The position numbers and the translations under genes are program-made. Source: Rhodocollybia butyracea (Eukaryota; Basidiomycota; Agaricomycetes; Agaricales; Omphalotaceae). From it: a stretch of DNA of 64,000 nt. The notes beneath the pieces were generated by a model, which made no database searches, was not told where the DNA came from, and was given only the letters and a program-made list of their open reading frames with translations. Of the stretch, positions 34,408 through 45,456 are shown one piece after another; the stretch's first letter is position 1; each line of letters starts with the position of its first letter. Location: contig JADNRY010000130.1 in assembly GCA_015501585.1 (NCBI GenBank), forward strand, positions 1 to 64,000, read 5' to 3'.

Positions 34408-34724
34408 ATACAATGAGTTGGTCTGGTGATTCACACAAGTGATAACAGCAAACAAGTGGTGGTTTGGATTTAAGAAAAATAATACGTCTAACGTACATTG
34501 GTAAATCTAGACTACTTATATACTGTGCAATGTGTACTAGTTAGGAAATGCTGCGGAATGACTAGATTTGAGTCATAACTGCGGAAATACTGCGGATGAG
34601 TCAGTCTGACTATGTAATGCTGTGCGATGACTAATATTGAGTCATGTATGTGGAACCGTAGTTGACTCAGATATCTGGCTGTGCAATGACTGATATTGAG
34701 TCATTGATGTAAAGAGGCCATACA

Positions 34725-34852
34725 ATGATGTCATAGCTGTGGAGCAGTGATGTGATATCATAACTGCGGAGCAATGGAATGACATCATGATTGTGGAGTA
34801 GCAAGATGACATCATAGTTGTGGAGCTAGAATGATGTCATGACTGTGCAGAC
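34725..34852. repeat. Five copies of a CRE-like TGACATCAT repeat
   Basis: About five copies of a word of the type ATGACATCATNNTTGTGGAG at 26-27 bp steps. Imperfect GACTNATATTGAGTCAT copies precede it at 34560-34700. Such arrays are typical of LTR promoters, so 34060-34980 may be a solo LTR or another inserted element. Confidence 0.6.
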
Positions 34853-37800
34853 TGTGCAGTGACTGTTAAAGATCATTCTGGTGTTCTGGAAGAATGTGTG
34901 CAGCATTAACCCAAATGGTGTTGAATAACTAATGAATGTAAAATGTTAAGTAGAAGTATTAATGATAGTGTTCATAGTTGGTTACAGAAGAAAAAAGATT
35001 GGGTGTATAGGATTTAGATCCGGGTCATAACATCGATGAATGAAAAATGGGTGACCTTGGTCCAATCCAACGTGTCGCGAGGTGGGTCCATAGCTAGAGC
35101 ATACTTGTTGTATTCCTTCACTGCCTTTTGAATGGCCTTGGCGCGGCGTTGTAGTCCAGACACAATGTGGGTCCTCATTTTGTAACCTAAGTAGTTTGTA
35201 AAACATTAGGTAGTTGGGGTTATGTATGACACACCTGTGCCCGAAAGGTTCAACTTATGCATCTCGAAAAGTCGTTTGACAACAAGTAAGTGCAGATTCT
35301 CGAGAGCTTGGCGATATTTTGCTCATTCGTATACTGCAGCGCTGCTTTGTACTCCGGAGTCAGAGGGTCCCAACGGTGAGTGATATCCATGGCAACTTCC
35401 TTCTGCGTGACTTCCCAGAGAACTTTGCTATGCTGTTCCATGGAATATTGACATTGAGTTTCAGCCTTGCGAGTCTGCAAGAGGTTGGTGTTGTACGACG
35501 CTCCCGGGGTAGCAGTTTGAAGGATTCACGGTCTTGGATGTTGAATGAAGAGCGCAGACGCTCTAGCGACGCTCTGTCAAAATAAAATCAGGACAGCGTT
35601 AACAAAACAGACAATTTACTCACGCAAGTTCCCTCAGTTTTTGTAAAAGTTCCACATACTCAACGCCGTTCACATCTTCAATGCTCTCCTTTCCTAATTC
35701 TTTGAAACAACGGCGTTGCTCCCCCCATAAATCCTCGAGTTTGTCCTCAGTAAGGTTCAGCTGTGAAAGGTTGTGTGCGAGTTCGACAGCATCTTTTTCG
35801 AGAACTGTAAGTGCTTGGCGGTAGTTGTTGTACAGCATTGTTGCCACATTGGCGTATTTGTCTCGGTCCCACTGCTGAAAGTATAAGTTGATGAAAACCC
35901 GTCGGCAGTAGGGGGACATGTAACGAGTCACTGAAGCCAGTTGATTTGAGAGAGCAAAGATGCGTTCCAGAGTTTCAAGGTCCTTGAGGCCCATCCCTTT
36001 GATGTGGGTAGGGTGAAAAAACTGTTGACAGAAAGTGTTGTGGCTATAGCCATGGAACACATTGACGCAAAAAGCGACAACGCTTTGCTTGGAATGGCTC
36101 ATTAAGCGACGTTTTTGCTACCGTTTTGGAGAAGCTGCAGCCAATGTCGTACCCGACAATGAACTGCTTGTCGTCAAAGACCTGGAGCGCCTTGGCAACA
36201 ATGGAAAGGGGGTACTTAGCACTATACACTGAGACATTAGTTGGGCTCTGCAGAAGAAAGGAATGCCTACAGTTCGCCACTATGAATGATATCAGCGAGC
36301 CACAGAATGAACCCATGGCGGCAAGCACTTGCAAAAATTCCACACTCGTGGAAGCCATCCCACGTTCACTTCTTCGCCAATTCTGTATCTGCTGCCTTCC
36401 AGTTATTGGTGCAGCGCCAAAGTTCGGATTCTACATCTTGGTCCTCCGTCGGATCTCCTTCATTAGTGCCTGCTCCAATGTCTTCATCTTCACTGCCACT
36501 ATCCGCATCATTGATGGGGCGCTCAGGTTTATCGCTTCGGCTAGGAACTTCATCAGCATACTTGTAACGCCTCCTCCCCATCTTGCCTGATTCCCTTCCG
36601 GCCACGCCTTATGGCGCGGCCTTAACTTTTGTTGCATCGCGACTCTTATCTTATCTTATCTTATGATTAGATATCATTTCTATTCTATTCATTTCGATTA
36701 CTATAACTAGTTGAATTACATAAATTACTGTAGTTCTTCTACACTACGAGTACACAATCGCATAGCCTTTGTCGTGCTCTTTTGTGTGAACGTAAGACTC
36801 TCGCCTAAGGGCGTTATAATACTGGTTGACAAACTCTTCACTGAGGAAGTACTCGCTGTTGCCAAAGAATCGTGCATCTGCCGTTTGGCGTCCGCCAGTA
36901 GTTACCATTCGCTTCAGAGAGTTGTTACTGTTGACAACAAACATCCGTGAGAATTTAATGGGCTGTTCATCCTTGAGCTGTTATTGAAAATGAGCGACTT
37001 GCAAGTGGAAGTTGAAGCTACGCTCACCTTGTAGCTCCAGGGTGGGCAACTGTGCAGAACCCAATAGTTGTCAGTGTCCCGGCCCAGCTCGTGAGCTACA
37101 TGGCGGTCAACATTTCGTTTGAGGATGATGTAAATGTCAAACGCGTCTGAAATTGCTGTTTGGTAGCCTCGGCGATACAGTATCTGCGTTACTTGTTAGC
37201 ACAAGTAGCAGCGGGGAAGCTATAAGGTTGATACCAAAAGTAAGCTGCAGACTACCTTGGTGAATGCTTCAACACTGAAGGACGGCCGGAAGAGTCAGAT
37301 AGTGTAGAGAAATTCCAGAGTACATAGTGAGATTGCAAGTGACGGTGTATGAGGCGTAGCACCAAGGAACCCAGCTTTGACAAGGGCAACTGCGCCTTCC
37401 ATTGTTGACTCACGAGGGATCACTGCAACTCGTGATAGGTTATGTATGTCAATGATATCTATGTCAAAATCATACCCGTCCACGGCGGGAGTAATGTTGG
37501 GATCACTGTATGTGATGATTTGAGGCAGGTCCGCGTTGTTGTATTTCCACTCAATATAGGCCTCGGTGAGAGCGGGAATAAGTGGCTCCCAGGATGCATT
37601 GAGTCTCCGAATACGATTGGCCCAGGTCCGTCCATCCTTTGCCTTACAATGTTTGCCAGTGCGGTATCGATGGAAATTTCTGCTTGGCGTCAGGTATAAA
37701 AACTTTTGAGGAGAACAAGTACTCACTGGTTCGCTACCCAAGCAGCCATATTGAATTGAATGTCAAGGGCCTGTTGAACACCTTGTCCTTGTCCTTGTCC

Positions 37801-38146
37801 TCCGTCTTCCTCATCGCTATCCCCAGTGTTGCCCATGCCCATGGCTTCAAACCCAAAGTCACCAGAGGTCCCTGTTAAAAGCTCGTCCTGTGTGCCGCTG
37901 TTATCGCCCGAAAGGTCACGGAGAAGGTGAAGAGACTCGGGTCCAAGGCCTAAAGGCAGAGTAAGACAAGAGCATTCATAAAAAAATCAAGAGACACACC
38001 TTGCGCCGCACAAGCGAATCGCTGTTGAATGGCGTCTCGTTTTGCGGCCAATGCCTTAGGCCCAAGTATTGAAGATGTCATCGGCCCTCCAAATCTTCCG
38101 TGACCAACGTATGACCGCACCGCTCCATTGCGGCGACTCCGACCCA

Positions 38147-40153
38147 TGCTGCGTAGTGTTTTATTGCAAGTTACTTTCAGTCACAACACCGTGAAATGTT
38201 ATAAGAGATTTATTGCCTGGACCTAGTACAGGTAAAGCAACACTGAGTAATGAATGCAGCGGCAGCGTTAACAACGTCTGATTGTAGCGAGATGAAGAAA
38301 CCAGCAAGACATTTAGCGCCGTTATTAGGCCTAAAATCGGCCTAAGGCGTGTAACCGTACATTTTGACACTTTGTACGTGTTATACAATGCAATAAGAGA
38401 GTTATACGGAGCCCGAGCGTGATAGCTGTTGCCGAGGCAAAGAACTTAACAATAATACTCAGCGAGCCGTGAAGGTACGCCCACAAGCGTAGCCTAGAGC
38501 CAAGCTAGCGAGGATACCTGGGCTGCCCGGAGATGTAACGCTAGATCGTCAATCTAGTTATACCCAAGAGTGCATACTCTCTAAACTACAGGACATCTCG
38601 AAGCGGGATAAGTACTAAGCCAATGTGGACTTTACAGTCCGTAACAATGGACCAGAACAATCCCGAGGGAAACCGTAGAGGTCTATTCGCGGCACCGGTC
38701 GTAACCGTGAGGACGGTAGAAACATACTTAGCGGTCCTACGGAAAGCTACGCGCCGGGATAGCCTTGGCAAATCGAAACATTTGATCTTAGAAATCATAC
38801 ACGGAAGGTCTTATCCGTTAAAGCCGACTATCGGGAATCACTTGTACATCCTCAGCGCAGTTGCCCGAGATTATCATAAGTGGTGTCGTTGGAAAGCTAG
38901 ATAACAGGCCTTCTCGAGAGAATGTTAATCACACTCAGGATGGACAGAACTATCCGAGGAATAGAATGAAACTCACCCAAGGGAAACCGGGCGGCGAGTG
39001 ATCATGAAGCGCAAAGGTACTCCTGACCCCGGAGAATTGTGGAGTAATCGGAGAAACCTCGCTCGGATCAAAACACTCTAATCCTCACGAAATCATATTT
39101 TACCTCTGATATATACCCAAGAATGGACTATTTCTTTATCATGTGTACCATATATAGGCTGGAGTTTCCTTTCCGAGCCAGATTCCTCTGTTCCACTCTC
39201 TTTCCGTCTCTCTCCGTACCTGTTTCATCTATTTTTCGTATTAAACTCTCTCTACTCAGTATATAATCCAGATATATTTATTCAATAAGACAAGTTACTT
39301 GCCACCTCCCCTGTACGAGATTGGTTGTGTTCCTTCACCTCAAAGTTTCTTGCCCTCGACTTGACTGCTAAGACCAGTGCTCCGTAGAACGTCCCCACGG
39401 GATCAGTAGCGTGACGCCTCCTGACTTGGTTATCTTAAGAAAGTAATAAACTTCACGCGCTTCGCAAAGCCCATTTATATCTTGATCAAATTTAAGTGTG
39501 TAGAGTTCTCTCGAACTCCAGATCAACTCAAATCTAGTTGCTTCCTTAGAGGGGATGGCTTCTAGTAAGGGATTATTTGGCTCCAGAGTGAGGGTTCCTT
39601 AGTTGACTTCTTCACGAAGTTAGACGAGCCACTAAGATTGTGGTACAAGTTCCTAGTGATTAAGTTCACTCACAATATCGTAGCTTGGCCCAGAGTTTGG
39701 TCAAGGACTTTACGGCGTCACAGCAGCTAGTGCCAGAGTTTGCCTAGGGTTGTTGACAAACCTCGAGATTACTATTCTAGCTAGAGCCAGAGTTTGCCTA
39801 GGAGAATCTTAGTTTCGTTGTATTGGTTTTGGTTTTGGTTAATTGATTTGGACATACACACCTGGTTCCCTCGTACACTCGTACACCCCAACTAGGCTTC
39901 TCTCGACTTAGTTCTAAGAGTTGTCTAAGCTTAGTTACCCACGTTAGCGCTACAGTCTTGAACCTGGAGCAGTTGCGCGCATACATCCGATGTTACAAAG
40001 CTTTCCCTCGGGGAATCTCTGACAACCCGCCCTCGCTCCCTTACATATCGATAGTCTGGTTAGGTGCGGTAGTGTTTTTGTTAGGTTGTTTTATAGCACC
40101 TTTCGCATACCTACACGTAAATACCCAAATACCGTACGCGGGCGCGGGCAAGT
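38147..40153. other. Unassigned 2 kb between KDZ start and right inverted repeat
   Basis: Plus-strand frames at 38639-38904 (basic, MDQNNPEGNRRGLFAAPVV) and 39958-40158 (one hydrophobic stretch, SIVWLGAVVFLLGCFIAPFA) have no recognised relatives or splice support. A word CCAGAGTTTGCCTAGG recurs at about 39732 and 39787. Sequence from 38530 (TGTAACGCTAG) onward has the look of LTR or leader DNA, but no partner LTR was found. Confidence 0.35.
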
Positions 40154-40266
40154 ATTAGAATTTATGTAATGACATATAGGCGCAGTAGCGCTGAGAGGCG
40201 GGATGAGTAACAGTAGCCGGCATAGCGAAAGTCTGCCGGTGGTCACTTGATGGTCTATTTCGCTCT
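40154..40266 (-). repeat. 113-bp inverted repeat, right copy
   Basis: Reverse complement of 25912-26024 with a single mismatch. Together they delimit 14,355 bp. Confidence 0.8.
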
Positions 40267-40571
40267 GGCTAGACTCCTTCTTTATTTGTATCTAACTCAC
40301 AATATTAGCCCTTTTATTGGCAGTGTGGGGGAATTGAGACAATTGATTGCTACATCAATGCCACACCCCACCCCTCTTGGCATGTCTACATCAACTAGGT
40401 GTTGTGATGTTGAGGTGAATCTGCCAAACGTAATGAATAAAGAAGAGCAATTCTGGAATCAGTACTATCTAAAATTTACCAGGCTCAGGTCAGTACCAGC
40501 TCAGATTGATCAGTTACAAGTAAAAGCGCTAACTGGAGGGTAACTACAGGCACTCACAGCCCACCAACTAA
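40267..40571. other. Short unassigned stretch outside the right repeat
   Basis: A 98-residue plus frame (40247-40543) starts inside the inverted repeat and shows no recognisable domain. No other feature. Confidence 0.35.
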
Positions 40572-40934
40572 GGGCCTGTTCAGCACCGATATCTGATCCG
40601 AGTTTTGGAGCTCGGGAAATGCGAGATTTGTTACTTGATGTGACTAGCTGTTATTTGTGTTACTTGCTACTGCTGATTATTGTGCATCATGTCTTCTCTT
40701 CACTAAAAATCTTCAAAAATATGTAAAGTAGTGTTTGGAAACCTCCAATAGACCAAAATCTGACACTAAATGCCCTGTATTAAGCATGGAAGAGGCATGT
40801 TATGTAGGGTCAAATATCTTATCAATCACGCTGATAAGTTTAATAGTCATGCAAAATCACACGATGATATATCAGGGAATTTGAGCTCCAAAACTCACAC
40901 AAACTCGGATCAGATATCGGTGCTGAACAGGCCC
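40572..40934. mobile_element. PIF/Harbinger-type MITE, 363 bp
   Basis: Perfect inverted ends of about 34 bp start GGGCCTGTTCAGCACCGATA and are flanked on both sides by TAA (40569-40571 and 40935-40937). A 3-bp TWA target duplication with GGGCC-type ends is characteristic of PIF/Harbinger elements. No coding content. Confidence 0.85.
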
Positions 40935-41349
40935 TAAGGAAGGAAAGAAGGAAGATTTTATATGAGCCAGAATTGAGGGCAATTCATCCAGAATATTCTT
41001 AATTGCCTTTAATTTTGTGGTAACATTAAGCAGACGTGAAAGTATTGAATTTAGAACTGCAGTGGTTAATTTTTCAAATTCAATTCAATAGGATCATTCA
41101 TTTGAAGCCACACTTATATGGAGTTATGAACTGCAACATAAGTTGATTCTAATGAAGACATCCTCAAGGTCAATGGCTGTTTTGACCATAAGCCAAAGGC
41201 GGAAAAAGCAAGTCTCATGCAGGTTTTACAAGGAAATCAAGCCCATGGCTGTAGCACAAAGATCGGGATAGTGCGCATACCGGATCATCAGTTAAATATC
41301 CCAACATAGCGGATCTGGTACATAGCACATGATATGATTAGCTAGGACT

Positions 41350-41515
41350 TCTGAAACAACCGGCATTGCGGCGACTCATGAGTGGATGAACCGGCAGGTC
41401 GGCTTAAAATCAGGTGGGAAAGAAATACCCGATCTGGCGGTTTTGGAAGAATCCAACACTCATTTGACACCTACAAGACCCTCCCTTCCCTTCGGTCAGA
41501 GTCGGGGATATGGCT
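41350..41515 (+). repeat. Dispersed repeat, inverted partner at 49525-49662
   Basis: About 110 bp from GGCTTAA through GTCGGGGATA match the reverse complement of 49525-49650 with only a few differences. Further matching pieces near 41360 are rearranged (AACAACCGGCAT). It is likely a fragment of a local mobile-element family. The stretch between it and 40937 holds no gene. Confidence 0.65.
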
Positions 41516-41539
41516 CGAACTCCCTTGCGTCCTTGCGAA

Positions 41540-41765
41540 AACATTACAAGTCCTGCGTTTACCTTTACTCTACCTCACCGTTACTGCTGGATATCGGACA
41601 CTGATGGGATAAGACACCTCAGGGAGGTTTTTTTTCCAGGAAAGACAAACTGGAGTTGAGGGTGGGTGACTGGTGGAGAGGTTAAAAGGAATGTCATCGG
41701 GTAAACCTTCTGGAAATAGGAGTGAGAATAGAGCAAGATGGCGATGGGGACCAGTCACCTCGTCT
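41540..41765 (+). repeat. 3'-flank block shared by membrane-protein family units
   Basis: It aligns with 54620-54860, and shorter parts align with 44400-44660, 57470-57745 and 61130-61245 (words such as GGGTGGTGGG, AGATAAAAGGGG, GGGAATAGGAG). In four of five places a family member lies next on the minus strand, so the block is the conserved downstream flank of the duplicated unit. At 44400 the member is missing. Confidence 0.6.
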
Positions 41766-41974
41766 TGACCTCATCAACCAATAATGCGAAGCACCCCCAC
41801 TAATAGGATCGCAACAGCGGTGGGAGTTCTCCCTGTTTTCTTTGGGTTGTAATCAATATCTTTACCGGCAAGTTTCCCTACCACACCTTTTTCTCTATCA
41901 TTCCACGCCGAATAAGTGCCAATCAAGGTCATACCAAAAAGCAGCCCGTCCAAGCTACCTAGTATAAATGATAT

Positions 41975-42816
41975 TCATAAAGGTACATAGGTCAGAGGTG
42001 GATCCGAATGTCTAGCCCCTGTAGCTCCTGTCCATTCAAGCTGAGATTCCAGGCAATGTATATGGTCCGCCATCCTGCCCATAGCAAGCCCATAGTAGCT
42101 TCCTTCCTTATCATCTGAACCTGTACATCACTGTCCTGGATCCGAGTCGAGGTTGAAGCGTGCGGTGAGCTTGAAAGACTGGAAAGGAAGTTTGACTGGG
42201 GATTTTTAGAGGTGGTGATGGCCGCAGCTTCACCCTGAGGTATCGGGGTGTCCTTAGTTTGGATATGTTGTCTTTTTTTTCGTAGTGGAGACGAGACACC
42301 AAGTCCATATCCTTGTAATCATGTCTTGTCTCAGAGAAGAAATATGGCCCGAGACCCCTGCCCGTTTCCGCTGAGAGTTGCGTCGGTGGCAGTAAACAAG
42401 CACGCCAATTCCTATAGCAAGCGCCAACAGCGAATCCGATACAATTACAGTTCCTACAATAGCGCCGGTGGAAAGTGAGTGGCTGTGTAAAATGTTATCG
42501 CTGCAAAGAATGGATTCTAGGTCAACGTACTTTGGTAGAGAGGTAGAGGCTTGGTTGGAGGGGCTGGAGTTGAAGAACTGGTAGTTTGGCTTCCACTTGG
42601 GATCAAACTAGGAAAACCATAGGAAAATAAGAATTTTTATTAAAACTTTACCTGAAGCCAGTGAACTAGAAAGTTCACAAACCTTGAAGGTGACAGAATT
42701 CCATTAGTGGCAATGCTATTGCTGATGGTAGTGCTAGTGGGTGTAGTACTATTGATAGCAGCTGGATTGTCCAAAGTGATAGTGCTAAGGGGAATAACGG
42801 TAGGAGGACTTTTCAT
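41975..42816 (-). pseudogene. Membrane-protein paralog 4, frameshifted
   Basis: ATG 42816 begins MKSPPTVIPLSTITLDNPAA. The exon-1 end (ILSPSR) and donor match paralog 5, its closest relative here. The membrane helix (STGAIVGTVIVSDS), HISSLRQDM patch, coiled segment and tail (DPPLTYVPL, PPxY changed to PLTY) are visible but not in one frame: a 1-nt loss occurs after MITRI (about 42320), and extra residues (SYYGLA) interrupt the coiled segment. A 788-bp mobile element sits 4-11 bp upstream of the start codon and has displaced the promoter. Confidence 0.75.
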
Positions 42817-42826
42817 ATAGGATCCT

Positions 42827-43614
42827 CAGTAACCCAATTAGGTTTAAACCAGAGGCATAAAGTAGAAATCTGGTTAAACCATTGTAGTTAAACCATGGTT
42901 GAATGAGTTAAAAATTGAGTTTAAACTGGTCAAACTAAGATAAACTGGGTTTAACCTGGTTTAACCTTGAAGTGCATTTGAACCTACATTTTATTACTTG
43001 ATTAACATACTGTAGTAGTGATGAGTACCAATGAAAAGTTTATGGATTGTAGACAGGTCACGGAGATTTCAGGTTTCCTTTTTAGTCCCCAGAATAGCAG
43101 GGGAAAGCCCCTGCACCCCATATATATTCTCAACCCTAACCCTAAACCTAAACCCTAAACCTAAACCTAACCCTAACCCCTAACTAAGTGCTCCCCAGGT
43201 TTGGCATGTCTCAGACAGCTCTCTAATGTTAGCTTCGTGCTAACCCTAACGAGAGGTGCCTTCGACATTGCTTAATATGCCAAAAAGGAAATTAAAAATC
43301 TCCGTGAGTTGTCTACAATCCATACACTTCTCATGGGTACTCACCACTACTACAGTATCTTAACTAAGAGCTGAAATGTGTATCAATTCTCTGGTTAAAC
43401 CAGGTTAAACCAGGTTAAACCAGATTTATCCCAGTTTAAACTGGTTAAACCAGGTTTATCTCAGTTTAACCACAGTAAACATAACTTTTAACTCATCTAC
43501 CCACAGTTTAAACAGGTTTAACCATCAAATTATGGTTTGACTGCTTAACAGTGGTTTAACCAAATTTCTACTTCATGTCCGACTCTAGTTTAAACCAGGC
43601 TAGTCTTGTTTTAC
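42827..43614. mobile_element. 788-bp foldback element with telomere-like core
   Basis: It is flanked by GGATCCT at 42820-42826 and 43615-43621, a 7-bp (possibly 8 bp with one mismatch) target duplication. The paralogous unit at 55984-56000 shows the empty site (GGATCC followed by GCAAAT). Arms are packed with TTTAAACCAGGTT-type words in both orientations. hAT-like by duplication length; no coding content. Confidence 0.75.
43133..43184. repeat. Interstitial telomere-like repeats
   Basis: A run of CCCTAA, CCTAAA and CCCTAAA units, about eight in a row. It matches the fungal telomere unit TTAGGG with variant units interspersed. It lies in the centre of the foldback element, so it probably arrived as part of that element. 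Confidence 0.75.
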
Positions 43615-43621
43615 GGATCCT

Positions 43622-45456
43622 GGCAAATGTTTGAGCGAAATGAAAGTGGTGGGTGCGATGTTTCCCTTGGGATATTTTGTATTCCCTCTATCTCATCACC
43701 ATGAGGAATGCCTGGTGACGAGGTGCACAATGAAGTTTGAACGGTTACTGCTATCCCAGCCACTTCGGAGAGTTGAGTTGACGTAAGTCATAGTCTGTGC
43801 GGTGAGATGCGAGCGGCGTTAGGCAACCAGAAAGTGGCAGGTCCTCTGAAAGCCAGGATAGGAAAACACGGGGGGATAGAATCAGAATCAAGAATCAAGT
43901 GTTAACCACAGAGATCTCATATGACCTGATGGAAGAGGATGATGTTTTTTGTTGAATGTCTACCACTACAGGTGAGCATGCAGCTGAGTCCGGGGCTAAG
44001 CTGTAGGAGGACCTGGATTAAGTTACAAGTATAGGAATCATAAAGTTGTTACACTTACAAGTTACTACTAGTCCACGCACAAGCTGAAATGACCCGCATG
44101 AACCTATCAAGGAATGGGCGGTCAATCCATAGACTCTACTCTACATTGTTGTGTCTCTGGGGCGCCTATGTGAGCAAAGGTTCAGAGGAGGTGCTATTGG
44201 TTTTTCATTCATACAAGTTGCCAACAGAATGTGCGACAGATGATAGGTTTCAGTTAATATTGCACTGAAGAAACAATAGCGGCAATAGTACTTTCTCTCA
44301 TGACAAACAATCACACAATATGCGGTCTGATGAGCATTACTAGACACTACTCGACTCTTTTAACTTGCCATGGCTCATTCCTGTACGGTTTGAGCTCAGA
44401 TGCTTCCATTACATACGAAATCATTCCAAGGCCTCCACCTTTATCCTTCACGGTTCTCCACCGGTATTCCTGGCGTATGCTAATGAGATTGGAGAGCGAC
44501 TATCCAGTTTTTTTATACCGTGTTCCAACTTCTGAGGACACCTTATGGATGTATGCAAGGTAAGATAAACTCGAGTTCAGAGTTTGGGTGGTGGGAGAAA
44601 TAAAAGGGGAGTCCTTCGGGAACAGAAGTGGGAATGGGAGTCGGAAAAGGACAAAGATTGTAACGGGGAACAATCATAAATTGTCCACCCTTGAATATCT
44701 CTCAATATCTTGAATGGACTCAGCGCGAGTTGGTATTCAGATTTGGCAGTGAGTCGAGAATCATCAATGATACCTGTTTCCATCCCTATCTGTGAATATG
44801 GCCTAAAAATATTGGCTTCTCCTCTGCACCACCATCTACTTGCCCCTCTGCTCATTTGCACGCACCCTGGGGCACCAACGGCTTATGCGCTACCACCCTT
44901 TTGGTCATGCGGGCGATTATGGACTACTAGTAAGTAGTAAGTTTTGTGGCAAAAAGAGATACTCTAGGGAGAGATTCCTCCAACAGGAAATCTTCATCGT
45001 GATGCAAAAGACTATGGCATCTACAATGGGTCTGACCTCTACTAGATGTGATACCAGAACACAGTGAGTAAATAGAAACCAAAAATCCAGAACAAGAAGC
45101 CTAGTCCAAAAATATGACTCTTCAGTCAAAGAAAACTTGGTAACTCACCGAATATCCATACCTCCCTCCAATCACTCTCAAAGCAATCTCAAAGCCATGG
45201 ATAGTAGTGTGGAAAACATCGAGCATTCAAGTTAGGCAAGCCCGGAAAAGGATAGAAGATAGTACATTGCACTATCAAGGCGCTAAAGGGGAGAATCTCA
45301 GTCCTCCAGGGCACGTTTGTTTGGTGCCAAATGAGTATGAAGTTATCATTGTATATATTACAACGGAACACATATTTCCTACTGAGCTTAGAGTCAAAAT
45401 GACTCTGTAATATACATGCACACACACTGGGTGCGCGGCAAAATCACCTAGCCCCA
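43622..45456. other. Family flanking blocks without a gene
   Basis: The upstream flank of paralog 4 continues to about 43990 (blocks shared with 56325-56500, 60110-60335 and 62690-62940). A 3'-flank block at 44400-44660 has lost its gene. Frames present are short and unsupported. Confidence 0.5.

Larger units (their letters stand above)
33383..38146 (-). pseudogene. KDZ-superfamily transposase, multiply broken
   Basis: ATG 38146 begins MGRSRRNGAVRSYVGHGRFG. N-terminal exons carry RTWANRIRRLNASWEPLIPA and FDIDIIDIHNLSRVAVIPR. The RNase H-fold core follows: VVNSNNSLKRM, where the family has D-G/A-N (first catalytic Asp), then FHECGIFASACRHGFILWLA, KQFIVGYDIGCSFSKT (second Asp kept), VNVFHGYSHNTFCQ (His kept) and LKDLETLERIFALSN (Glu kept). 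The C-terminal part reads LGYKMRTHIVSGLQRRAKAI and WAWPLYQELMNPLHKVAQVR, ending in a Pro-rich acidic tail at 33383. Lesions: TGA 37295-37297, TGA 36366-36368, a 1-nt frame change near 36100, and a 0.9-kb repeat-rich insertion at about 34060-34980. It is not functional. Confidence 0.88.

Noticed and set aside
39958..40158. Membrane-protein gene with one hydrophobic stretch
   Set aside because: It overlaps the inverted repeat, has no splice or promoter context and no recognised relative.
43133..43184. True chromosome end
   Set aside because: The tract is short, degenerate and lies in the middle of a foldback element with unique DNA on both sides.
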